64,000 bases of DNA, from the NCBI GenBank assembly GCA_019638085.1, contig JAHBUL010000008.1, positions 62,001-126,000 of the forward strand, read 5' to 3'. The notes beneath the pieces are model-generated. The model searched no databases, had not been told where the DNA came from, and worked only from the letters and a program-made list of their open reading frames with translations. A program made the position numbers and the translations under genes. This DNA comes from Flavobacteriales bacterium. Lineage in GTDB: Bacteria > Bacteroidota > Bacteroidia > Flavobacteriales_F > PHOS-HE28. Position 1 is the first letter of the stretch, and each line of letters begins with the position of its first letter. Of this stretch, positions 26,758 through 34,576 are shown in pieces.

Positions 26758-27720
26758 TTGAAAGCATGTACCGGACATATCCGAAGCTGGTTGCTTGCTT
26801 TCGCGATTGTAACGGGGTCATGCTCCATGCAAGAAGTATCAGCGCAAGGTCTGGCCGACCCGCTGAACCATCGCGTGATCGCTGTTGAGGATGGTGACTT
26901 CTGTGAGTATGGCTCATGGAATCTTGTGTTCTCTGATGAATTTGATGATGATAGTTTGAATACGGATAAGTGGTGGCGCTATTATCCCTATTGCGATAAC
27001 CAGGACCAGTGCATGGCCAGCCGCACCCATGGCTGGCCGGATGAACTTCAGATCTTCTCAGATGATAACGTTATACTGACCGGAGAAGGGACCGTGAAGC
27101 TCATTGCTAAAAAGGGACCTGTACGGCAGTGGTATTCCGCCAGCTCAATATACACTTCCGGCATGCTCCACAGTCGGTTCAAATTTGGCAGAGGCCGATT
27201 CGAGATCAGATGCAAGGTTCCTAAAAGCACATCTTCATACTTGTGGCCGGCATTTTGGTTGTTTGGTGGTAATGGAGCCTGCTCAGAGATCGATATCATG
27301 GAGATCTTGTGGACTCGTTCGAACCAGTATCATCACGCCCTGCATCGGTACAACTCTACCTGCAATGGCAATCAGGCAAGTGAAGGAGGCACAATTGGCG
27401 TGACCGACCTATCCGAAGACTTCCACATCTACCGTGCGGAATGGGACAAGTGGTTCGTGAACTTTTATGTGGATGATGCTATCCTTCATCGCTCGTGCAG
27501 AATGTACGACCTGCTCACCCGCCCTGTATCTTCCTGCCAAGTACCAGCAGGCATCTATATTCAAAACCAAGCCTTTCCTGCTCAGGACGCCGAAATGTCG
27601 ATCATTGTTGACCTGGCGTTGCATAAAGGTCTATTCGCAACTGCACTTGGTGGGCCAGCGACGATCCCAGACCTACCAGCGGAGATGGAGATCGATTACA
27701 TCCGGGTCTATCAACGGTGA
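26758..27720 (+). CDS. secreted glycoside hydrolase family 16 enzyme
   Basis: A 320-residue GH16 protein of the laminarinase/lichenase group, which cleaves beta-1,3 or beta-1,4 glucans or galactans with retention. The catalytic signature EIDIMEIL has the nucleophile Glu177, Asp179 and acid/base Glu182. LVFSDEFDDDSLNTDKW opens the fold. The start is a TTG at 26758, the only one that includes the signal peptide (about 1-30, cleavage near VSAQ-G; a cysteine at 22 makes a lipoprotein possible). It is one base after the upstream stop and ends 9 bp before the right direct repeat. Substrate not predictable. Confidence 0.9.
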   Translation: MKACTGHIRSWLLAFAIVTGSCSMQEVSAQGLADPLNHRVIAVEDGDFCEYGSWNLVFSDEFDDDSLNTDKWWRYYPYCDNQDQCMASRTHGWPDELQIFSDDNVILTGEGTVKLIAKKGPVRQWYSASSIYTSGMLHSRFKFGRGRFEIRCKVPKSTSSYLWPAFWLFGGNGACSEIDIMEILWTRSNQYHHALHRYNSTCNGNQASEGGTIGVTDLSEDFHIYRAEWDKWFVNFYVDDAILHRSCRMYDLLTRPVSSCQVPAGIYIQNQAFPAQDAEMSIIVDLALHKGLFATALGGPATIPDLPAEMEIDYIRVYQR

Positions 27721-27729
27721 CATCCATCC

Positions 27730-27771
27730 CATCATCGGGGTGCTGATCTATTGGAAGGCGCCGAAGTAGGC
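27730..27771 (+). repeat. right copy of the 42-bp lptF/G 3'-end repeat
   Basis: Repeats 25298-25339 with one substitution and keeps the frame IIGVLIYWKAPK plus stop, but no lptF/G body precedes it. It lies nine bases after the GH16 stop and 125 bp before the exosortase gene. Confidence 0.92.
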
Positions 27772-27896
27772 TCATGCCCCAGCCTCCCAGATCACAAGTA
27801 GAGCCTTCAGAATAAGTCTGGATCGGTGCCGATGTACCGAACTTTTGCAGGGAGACATACGATTTCCAGCGCCCCATCCGTTCGATCACCACCACC

Positions 27897-28448
27897 ATGT
27901 ATCGAACCCCTTCGCAGCGGATCATCGCGGGCTTGATCCCGAATGCTTGGCCTCTTGTTCTTCTTTGCGCTGCCTTACTCTTGAAGTGGTGGTCCACTTC
28001 GGCCTCGCTGGAAGACCTCACATTTCTCCTAGGGCCGATCGCCCGTATCGTATCGGCGTTCAGTGGGGAAACCTGGTCGATAGCGGAGGGTAACGGCTAT
28101 TTATTTCCAGCGCTCGGCATTGTGATAGACCGGTCCTGCTCCGGTATTCATTTCCTCGTTGTTTCATGGGCCACCTTCGCAGGGCTGTTCCTGCTACGAA
28201 AGGACAAAAGCCGCATCCGTTCGCGCACGGTGTTGCTGATGGCAGCCGCTGGCTATGCCCTTACCGTAGTGGTGAACAGCGGACGCATCTTATCGATCGT
28301 TCGGGTCCAACAGATGGGGATCACCCTCGGGCCAACACAACACGAGGCATTCGGCGGTTTGCTGTATGTGATCGTACTCTGCCTTGCCTGTCTCCTCCTC
28401 GATCGCCACCTCCGCCATTCCCCACCACCCCATGCGCTTCTCGCTTGA
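27897..28448 (+). CDS. xrtK: exosortase K-type membrane cysteine protease/transpeptidase
   Basis: A 183-residue polytopic protein with about five membrane helices and the exosortase triad: Cys81 in DRSCSGIHF, Arg130 in VVNSGRILSIV, and His149 in PTQHEAFGG. Exosortases process proteins with a C-terminal tripartite sorting signal. The small size and the adjacent MSEP-CTERM protein point to the XrtK type known from Bacteroidota. The ATG at 27897 precedes the first helix. The next gene starts 17 bp before the stop, so the two are co-translated. It is immediately downstream of the direct-repeat cassette. Confidence 0.88.
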   Translation: MYRTPSQRIIAGLIPNAWPLVLLCAALLLKWWSTSASLEDLTFLLGPIARIVSAFSGETWSIAEGNGYLFPALGIVIDRSCSGIHFLVVSWATFAGLFLLRKDKSRIRSRTVLLMAAAGYALTVVVNSGRILSIVRVQQMGITLGPTQHEAFGGLLYVIVLCLACLLLDRHLRHSPPPHALLA

Positions 28449-31230
28449 CCCGATCGGCATCCTACTTGGGCAAACCCTGCCCGCCCTTCTGCTCTTCGTG
28501 CTCTACGGAAGCATCCATGCGCTGATCGAACCCGTGCTGGATGCGGAAGCCCAGCAACTCTGGACGACCTATGCCTGGCTTTTCGGCGCAGCCACCCTTG
28601 CTGCCACCGGATATGCGGTCTACGCATGGGTACGCAAGGTCCCTGTCCATTTCATCTATGGGATCCTCGCCTTTGCCGCCTTCGTGCCGTTGCTCTGGAG
28701 CTTTATGGATCAGGGCCATGTGCTGTTCCCCCGGGAGATCTCCTTTTGGATGGTGGACGATGATGCCAAGCTGTACTCCGTCCGCCTGCTTTCCATTACG
28801 CTTCTGCATGCCCTGTTCGTGTTGGTTGGCGCTTCGCTGCGCGAGAACAGAAAGCAACATTCGGGGCGCGACCTGGCCATCGGCCTCGCGATCCCCTTGA
28901 TGGCCTACCTCGGTTCCCAACTGTTCCGCTCCTACAACAGCCGCTGGGATGCGGAGTACCACGTGTGGACGGCCATGATGATCCTCATGGTCATGGCCTT
29001 TCTCTTCTTCGTCTTCCGCGGCATGGTATCGGTGCTGCGAAGAAAACAGCAGGGCAATGAGGTCGGCCTGGTGGTGCGGGTGCTTGTAGGGCTCGTGTTC
29101 CCGCTGGGAGGGCTCTTCGCGAACAAAGGATTCTTCGGCTTTGAAGGCAATGGTCTGTTCGGCGACCTCTCGCATTGGGGGTTCTATGCCGCGGCCATAT
29201 TGAACGGCTTGGTGGTGGTCTGGGGCGAAAGTCCGGAGCCGCGCACGCGTATGCTGCAGTTCATCTTGCGGGCCATCGGCTTCAGCTATGTGCTCTACTT
29301 CTTCGTGCTCTTCGTTCCTTTCCTGCCGCTCAGCATCCTCGCCATCATTGCGTTCGGCCTGGGCTTTCTGCTACTCGCACCGGTACTGCTCTTCCTCGTC
29401 CAAGGCTTGCAACTTGTCCATGACGTTCGCTTCCTCAGCAGGCAACGCTCCCTGCCTGCGCTTCTGGGGATCCTGCTGCTTTCGGTCCTAGTGCTCCCAG
29501 CCATCATAACCGGCGTGTTCCTGAACCAACGCGCGGCACTGCATACCGCCATGGACCAAGTGTTCGGCACGGCCCCGGAAGAAGATCCCGCAACCGTGAA
29601 TACGAGCGCTTTGCAGAACGTGCTGGCCACCGTGCGAGGCAATAAGGAGCGGAACGGGTGGGCGAAGAGCCATGCACCGTTCATCACCCCTTGGTTCAAC
29701 AAGGTGGTGATGGACAACCTCATGCTGAGCGATGCCAAACTGAGGACCTTGGACCGGATCTACTTCGGCGAGGATGCAGACACGCTCCAAACACCCGTAT
29801 GGCGCAACAGGCGCGAAGAACAAGCGGTTGCGCTGGATAGCCTTTCGGCGCGCCCGCAGTATGATGAAAGCCAGCAGGCATGGCGCACTTGGGTGGACCT
29901 GCAAATGACCAATCCCAACCAGTTCCAAAGCGAGTACCGCGCCACCTTCAACCTGCCGGCGGGCGCATGGATCAGCGATCAGTACTTGATGATCGAAGGA
30001 GAGGAAGTGAAAGGGGTGCTTGCGGAACGAAAGGCCGCCACCTGGATCTACCAGCAGATCCGCTCTGCACGGCGTGACCCCTCGCTGACCCGCTACATAG
30101 CGCCGGGAGTGATCGAGCTGCGTGTGTTCCCGCTGGAAGGTGGCCAAACGCGACACGGCGGATTCGAGGTGCTGCACAAGGAACCGTTGGCGCTCACCAT
30201 CGGAGCGCATACCGTGCAGATCGGCGATAGCACAGCACCGGCCATGTCCGGTGCGATCACCAGCCCGGATGGCAGCGTGGCCTACATCCCAGCATCCGTA
30301 AAGCAGCGGCTGCCGATAGTACAACGGCGTCCGCAGTTCCACATCGTCGCGGATGCCTCATTGGCAAGCTTGGATCGCCGCCCCATCATCCTGTCCACCA
30401 TCGAAGACTTCATCCGTACGTATCAGGTGGATCCGGGATCCGTCACGTTGCACATCACGGATGCCTACACACAAAGCCTGCCTTGGTCAGAGGCTGCCAA
30501 GCAAGCATACCTGGGCCACCAAGCACAGGGCGGCTTTTTCAGCGATCGTCCGATACGGCATGTGCTTACGGAAGCTTGCCGACAACCCACGAAGGAGCGC
30601 CCCGTTATCGTGATCGCTCCTTCGTGGTATAACACGTCGGAAAAGAGCCTTGGGATCTGGCTCGATGATCTGGGCGACCTATCCCCTTGCCTGCCCGAAG
30701 CGCCTACGTTCTACCTGCTTCAAGATGGAAAGTTAACGGCGCGGAATTTCAACGCACCCTTGGTGGCGCTCATGGATGACCGCTCACCAACAGCCCCCAT
30801 CGGCAGCTATGCTTGGCCTGATGCACAACATCCATCCACCTACTTGCCCGTGACCAATGAAGCAACGGTCGCCCTCTTGGAAACGGGACCGGACAACAGC
30901 GAACCACTGAAGACGCGGGACTGGATGGACGCGCTCCGCTTGGAAGGTCGGTGGCGCAACCTTGCCATTCATCCCGAGAAGGCCACGGCAGGATGGCTCG
31001 CGCTCGTGCGCAATAGTTTCGAGGCCCAAGTGCTTACACCGGCGACCGCTTGGATCTGCTTGGAGAACGGTGCGCAGCTGAACACACTGATGAAGAAGCA
31101 GAAGGATGTGCTCAATGCAAATGTCAACTTCGACGCTTCGGAAGTGGAGCCTACGCCGATGAGCGAACCGGAGCTCTGGTGGCTGCTGGTGCCGATGCTG
31201 TTGTTCCTCGCATGGAGAAGAAGCCGATAG
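28432..31230 (+). CDS. MSEP-CTERM sorting-signal protein with VIT-like domain
   Basis: A 932-residue protein, the presumed sole substrate of the adjacent exosortase. The N-terminal 380 residues contain about ten membrane helices. A long periplasmic part follows, including a VIT-like segment (about 495-600: AGAWISDQYLMIEGEEVKG, AATWIYQQI, RDPSLTRYIAPG, LRVFPLEGG). The C-terminus is the tripartite signal: MSEPELW (910-916), a hydrophobic helix, then WRRSR. The start at 28432 overlaps the exosortase by 17 bp. Biological role unknown. Confidence 0.88.
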   Translation: MRFSLDPIGILLGQTLPALLLFVLYGSIHALIEPVLDAEAQQLWTTYAWLFGAATLAATGYAVYAWVRKVPVHFIYGILAFAAFVPLLWSFMDQGHVLFPREISFWMVDDDAKLYSVRLLSITLLHALFVLVGASLRENRKQHSGRDLAIGLAIPLMAYLGSQLFRSYNSRWDAEYHVWTAMMILMVMAFLFFVFRGMVSVLRRKQQGNEVGLVVRVLVGLVFPLGGLFANKGFFGFEGNGLFGDLSHWGFYAAAILNGLVVVWGESPEPRTRMLQFILRAIGFSYVLYFFVLFVPFLPLSILAIIAFGLGFLLLAPVLLFLVQGLQLVHDVRFLSRQRSLPALLGILLLSVLVLPAIITGVFLNQRAALHTAMDQVFGTAPEEDPATVNTSALQNVLATVRGNKERNGWAKSHAPFITPWFNKVVMDNLMLSDAKLRTLDRIYFGEDADTLQTPVWRNRREEQAVALDSLSARPQYDESQQAWRTWVDLQMTNPNQFQSEYRATFNLPAGAWISDQYLMIEGEEVKGVLAERKAATWIYQQIRSARRDPSLTRYIAPGVIELRVFPLEGGQTRHGGFEVLHKEPLALTIGAHTVQIGDSTAPAMSGAITSPDGSVAYIPASVKQRLPIVQRRPQFHIVADASLASLDRRPIILSTIEDFIRTYQVDPGSVTLHITDAYTQSLPWSEAAKQAYLGHQAQGGFFSDRPIRHVLTEACRQPTKERPVIVIAPSWYNTSEKSLGIWLDDLGDLSPCLPEAPTFYLLQDGKLTARNFNAPLVALMDDRSPTAPIGSYAWPDAQHPSTYLPVTNEATVALLETGPDNSEPLKTRDWMDALRLEGRWRNLAIHPEKATAGWLALVRNSFEAQVLTPATAWICLENGAQLNTLMKKQKDVLNANVNFDASEVEPTPMSEPELWWLLVPMLLFLAWRRSR

Positions 31231-31236
31231 GTTGAT

Positions 31237-32154
31237 TCACCAAGCGAACTTCCCGCCCAACGCACGCAGGTCCTCCTCCAAGGTGGCCGTTCGCAGCGGT
31301 TGGATCCCCGTCAGTCGTTCGTCCCGCTGCACCTGCATGCTCAGCAGGTCCAAGTGCTGATCGATGAACAGCAGTTCCGTCTCGGGATAGGGTCCACGGA
31401 GGGCCTCCACGATCTCCACCACCGACCAATCCCGCTCCACCAGGTCATAGGTGCCCGCCAGCTCATTCGGTCCCAAAAGCGCAGCCAGCGTATGCACCAC
31501 CGCATCTATATGGATGAAGGGCCTGCGTTGCTCACCGGAGCCGCGTACAGTGATCCTTCCTTGGAAGTGCGCTTGAAAGACGAAGCGATTGATCACGGCA
31601 TCGAAACGAATGCAGCGGCCATGGCCGTAGACATTCGCGGAGCGCAGAATGCACACCTGTTGGTGATCCCCCAAGCGCTCCATGTGGGCTTCGCCACGCA
31701 GTTTGGAATGGCCATAGGCAGAACGTGGTGAAGGCTTCACTTTGGATCGGGCCGAACCCGTCTCCTGCCCGTAGACCGAAGCGCTGCTGAGATAGACCAC
31801 ACGCGCTTTTGGAGCCACATCCTCAATGGCATAGACCACTTCCGCTGTGCCCCAATGATTCACTTGCTCGAACTGGCTGTGTCCGGCATCCGCGAAGGGC
31901 GTGGTCACTTTTGCGGCCAGGTGATAGACCATGTCGCTACCGGCAAGTTCCTGCAACAGGCGCCTTGAATCCAGCATATCGCCTTGCACGAAGCGCACCT
32001 TGGACTTACCGAGTTTCGGGCCCATGAACACCCCGAAATGCCCCCGGTCCAACAGATCGTAGATCACGAGTTCGCTCACCCGTTCATCCTTGGCCAATGA
32101 GGCGCATAGCTCTGCACCGATATATCCGGCACCTCCGGTAACTACCACTTTCAT
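31237..32154 (-). CDS. NAD-dependent epimerase/dehydratase (extended SDR)
   Basis: A 305-residue nucleotide-sugar-type short-chain dehydrogenase. It has the NAD-binding GGAGYIG (7-13) and the catalytic YxxxK as YGHSKLRGE, with a preceding YLSSASVYG serine. Such enzymes epimerise, dehydrate or decarboxylate nucleotide sugars; the substrate is not readable. The ATG at 32154 overlaps the stop of the upstream cysH-like gene (ATGA), so they form an operon. It ends 6 bp from the convergent MSEP-CTERM gene. Confidence 0.85.
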   Translation of the reverse strand: MKVVVTGGAGYIGAELCASLAKDERVSELVIYDLLDRGHFGVFMGPKLGKSKVRFVQGDMLDSRRLLQELAGSDMVYHLAAKVTTPFADAGHSQFEQVNHWGTAEVVYAIEDVAPKARVVYLSSASVYGQETGSARSKVKPSPRSAYGHSKLRGEAHMERLGDHQQVCILRSANVYGHGRCIRFDAVINRFVFQAHFQGRITVRGSGEQRRPFIHIDAVVHTLAALLGPNELAGTYDLVERDWSVVEIVEALRGPYPETELLFIDQHLDLLSMQVQRDERLTGIQPLRTATLEEDLRALGGKFAW

Positions 32155-32825
32155 TGTTGCTTGGTCTTGTCCGCCCCGAGGTCGGTGTTCAGCCCGCATT
32201 CCGTCTTCTTCAATCCATACCAGCGGCTGGTGCGTTCATCATAACCTTCCATCGCCTTGCGGGTGTAGGGCATGTCGCCGATGCTCAGGTATCCTTCGGC
32301 GTCCAATGGATGCGGAGGGAGGTGGTGCTCCTGGATGTACGCGTGTATCATCTTCGCGTTCCAATCCAGCATGGGGTGGTAGCGCAGACAGCCATACGCG
32401 GCGGGTTGCTCGATCTTCATCGCCTTTCGCGCTGCGCTCTGGTCGGCCCTTACGCCGTTGATCCACACATCATGTTCCGCCAGCACGCGTTCCATGGGTT
32501 GCACCTTGTTCAGGTAGGAACAGCGATCCGGGTCCCAGCTGTACATCAGCGCGCCTTCCGCATTCAGTTGCTGGCTCTTGGGCACGAGCGGGCGCAGGCC
32601 GATGAAATTCAAGCCCAACAGATCCTTCAGCGTATCGCGAAAGCGCAAGGTCTCCGGAAATAGATAGCCCGTGTTCACATAGTACACTGGCACGGTGGGA
32701 TCGATCCGCATAAGCATGTGCAGCATCGGTATGCTGTGGCTCTGGAAGCTGGTGCTGGCGAAGAGTTTCTTCCCCTCCTTGCGGAAGTGCTCCACGCGTT
32801 CCCTAAACTGCTCGAAACTCGGCAT
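32151..32825 (-). CDS. cysH: phosphoadenylyl-sulfate (PAPS) reductase family, CysH-like
   Basis: A 224-residue PP-loop-fold protein. It has the C-terminal catalytic motif ECGL in KKTECGLNTDL, and the FASTSFQSHSIPMLHM and NGVRADQSAARK regions. The cysteines that ligate the [4Fe-4S] cluster of APS reductases (CC and CxxC) are absent: SIGDMPYT replaces SIGCxPCT and only one Cys is left in DRCSYLNK. This favours thioredoxin-dependent PAPS reduction to sulfite. No other cys genes are seen, so assimilation is not certain. The start at 32825 begins the recognisable part; 32882 is possible. It is coupled to the epimerase by ATGA. Confidence 0.82.
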   Translation of the reverse strand: MPSFEQFRERVEHFRKEGKKLFASTSFQSHSIPMLHMLMRIDPTVPVYYVNTGYLFPETLRFRDTLKDLLGLNFIGLRPLVPKSQQLNAEGALMYSWDPDRCSYLNKVQPMERVLAEHDVWINGVRADQSAARKAMKIEQPAAYGCLRYHPMLDWNAKMIHAYIQEHHLPPHPLDAEGYLSIGDMPYTRKAMEGYDERTSRWYGLKKTECGLNTDLGADKTKQQ

Positions 32826-32920
32826 GGTGCAAAGAAGCGGGTCAGCAGCGTATCGGAAACTGATCTTGCGCATATTTTTCAACGACGAAGGGGTTCATTG
32901 CTACTAACGACCTTTGTTCC

Positions 32921-33619
32921 ATGCTCGCCGATCGCTTATTGAAGGAGGTCTTCAGCTTCGACCTCAGCCAGGCCAAATTGCCCAAGGGCATCCAGGTGCT
33001 TGATCCCTTCAACGGAGAAAATTCGGAGCAGGTCCGGCATATCGTGGAGCTCTTCCACCGGAAATTCTATTCGGATGAGCGGTCACGCATGCTGATGCTT
33101 GGCATCAATCCCGGCAGGTTGGGCGCAGGAAGTACAGGCATCTGCTTCACCGACACCAAGCGCTGCGAAGCGGACCTCGGATTCCCCGTGGAAGGCATGC
33201 GTACCCACGAACCGAGCAGTGATTTCTTCTATCGGGTGGTGCGTGCCGCTGGTGGGGCCGAAGCCTTTTACAGCCGTGTTTATGTGCAAGCGCTCTGCCC
33301 GCTCGGCTTCACCCGAATGGGTAAGAAAGGCACCCACCTCAACCTGAACTACTACGACGATGCAGCCCTACAGAAGGCCATCACACCGGTGGTGGCACAG
33401 TGGCTGAAGGACCTGATCGCCACCGGCCTGCGCACCGATGTGATGGCGTGCATCGGCACGGGGAAGAACCTCACTTTCCTCAGGAAACTCAACGAAAAGC
33501 ACGGTTTCTTCGAACGCATCATCCCGTTGGAGCATCCGCGCTTTGTGATGCAGTACAAGTACAAGACGTTGGGCGTGTACATCGACCGCTACCTGGCTGC
33601 CTTGCTGGAGGCGGAATGA
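32921..33619 (+). CDS. SMUG2-like uracil-DNA glycosylase family protein (DUF4918)
   Basis: A 232-residue base-excision repair enzyme of the uracil-DNA glycosylase superfamily. Motif 1 is GINPGRLGAGSTGICFTD (about 62-79) and the second catalytic motif is EHPRFVMQY (about 206-214), as in SMUG2/DUF4918 proteins of Bacteroidota. It would remove uracil or related damaged bases. A -7-like element with one mismatch (GACCTTTG) ends 7 bp before the ATG. It has no co-directional neighbour, and a heptamer array (33632-33694) follows. Confidence 0.85.
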   Translation: MLADRLLKEVFSFDLSQAKLPKGIQVLDPFNGENSEQVRHIVELFHRKFYSDERSRMLMLGINPGRLGAGSTGICFTDTKRCEADLGFPVEGMRTHEPSSDFFYRVVRAAGGAEAFYSRVYVQALCPLGFTRMGKKGTHLNLNYYDDAALQKAITPVVAQWLKDLIATGLRTDVMACIGTGKNLTFLRKLNEKHGFFERIIPLEHPRFVMQYKYKTLGVYIDRYLAALLEAE

Positions 33620-33631
33620 GGCTTGGGTATG

Positions 33632-33694
33632 TTGAGTCTTGAGCCGGGAGTCTTGAGTCGGGAGTCGGGAGTCCGGAGTCGGGAGTCCGGAGCC
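33632..33694. repeat. array of nine heptamers, consensus NNGAGYC, between convergent genes
   Basis: Nine exact 7-bp units (TTGAGTC, TTGAGCC, GGGAGTC, TTGAGTC, GGGAGTC, GGGAGTC, CGGAGTC, GGGAGTC, CGGAGCC) fill 63 bp of the 76-bp gap between the SMUG2-like gene and the DUF4177-like gene. The only varying positions are the first two and one pyrimidine. The repeat has the same core as those at 38154 and 38976. Confidence 0.92.
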
Positions 33695-33695
33695 G

Positions 33696-34085
33696 TTATA
33701 CCTGCTTGCGGAAGAGGTAGCGCGTGATGAAAATGCCCGTGTTGTCGTTGCTCTGCACGCCGGTGGTCACCTTGTACAGTTCCCAGCCATCGGTGGTATA
33801 CTGGTTGATGCTGTCCACGATGAGCTTGTCGTTGTTGGCAATATTCTTGAAGTTGATGCCGGTCATACTGTAGAAGTTCATCAGATCTTTTTCCACATCC
33901 TGATTGGACTGGTCGCTGATGATGATGCGCGAACGGCCCAGACCGCCGGGCACCACGCTCTCGATAGTGGAGAACTGACGATATGTGTACGCCGTGGCTT
34001 GAGGGGCCGGGCTGAAGCTGTAGCCGAGGAACAAGGCGCAAGCCATGCCGGCACCGATCAATGCGGAACGTAGGTTCATATTCAT
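33696..34085 (-). CDS. small exported protein, DUF4177-like
   Basis: A 129-residue protein with an N-terminal hydrophobic stretch (about 6-24) acting as signal peptide or anchor. The rest is mostly polar; the C-terminal segment DGWELYKVTTG...FITRYLFRK recalls the short DUF4177 fold (DGWELV followed by a strand ending in basic residues). A second ATG lies two codons in (34079). Divergent from the gene at 34142 with a 56-bp gap. Function unknown. Confidence 0.65.
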   Translation of the reverse strand: MNMNLRSALIGAGMACALFLGYSFSPAPQATAYTYRQFSTIESVVPGGLGRSRIIISDQSNQDVEKDLMNFYSMTGINFKNIANNDKLIVDSINQYTTDGWELYKVTTGVQSNDNTGIFITRYLFRKQV

Positions 34086-34141
34086 GGGGGTCGTTACTTT
34101 GGGAGTTTGCTAGGCGAAGTTGCAAAACGAAACGCAAATCC

Positions 34142-34576
34142 ATGAAACGTTACCTGTTCCTCATTCTCGGCAGCCTGTTGTTGGCCACATCCAGCTGGGC
34201 GCAGACCCGGATCATCTTCTCGGAAGTACGCGCTTTGGACCGGCAGGACAGCCTCCATGGAAACGACGTCACCATCCAGTTGAACCGTGCCGAAGGCAAG
34301 GACAACACGTTGCTCCTCGCAGCTGGGGATGTGAACGTGAAGGTGCGTGCCAAGGTGAAGACACATAGCTCGCCCCGCAGCAGCCTGAAGGATTCCGCGG
34401 TGAACCTCACGCTCGACCTCTTCACCCAAGCGGGGAACCGTAAGGACAAGAAACGGGTGGAAAAGATCTTTTACCTGGACCAGTCCCGCTCGGGCACCGT
34501 CACCCAACGATTCAACTTCAAGAACGGGCTGGATATGCGGCCCCTCACCCTATCCTTTAAGGTTACCATTGAATGA
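34142..34576 (+). CDS. small secreted protein of unknown function
   Basis: A 144-residue protein with a signal peptide ending near TSSWAQ-T (residue 20). The remainder has beta-rich, basic sequence (VNVKVRAKVKTHSSPRSSL, later KDKKRVEKIFYLDQSR). No family is recognised. It is coupled to the acyl-CoA ligase by an ATGA overlap at 34573, which suggests a linked envelope or lipid role, but that is only from position. Start chosen at the signal peptide ATG. Confidence 0.7.
   Translation: MKRYLFLILGSLLLATSSWAQTRIIFSEVRALDRQDSLHGNDVTIQLNRAEGKDNTLLLAAGDVNVKVRAKVKTHSSPRSSLKDSAVNLTLDLFTQAGNRKDKKRVEKIFYLDQSRSGTVTQRFNFKNGLDMRPLTLSFKVTIE

Larger units (their letters stand above)
25340..27729 (+). mobile_element. 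2.4-kb cassette bounded by direct repeats of the lptF/G 3' end
   Basis: The segment between the two 42-bp copies holds two same-strand genes (a polytopic membrane protein and a GH16 enzyme) and is visibly richer in A/T than its surroundings. Recombination between the copies would remove both genes and leave an intact lptF/G, the pattern left by elements that integrate at a gene 3' end and restore it. No integrase, transposase or terminal inverted repeat is present, so the mechanism is unproven; unequal recombination is an alternative. Confidence 0.5.
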
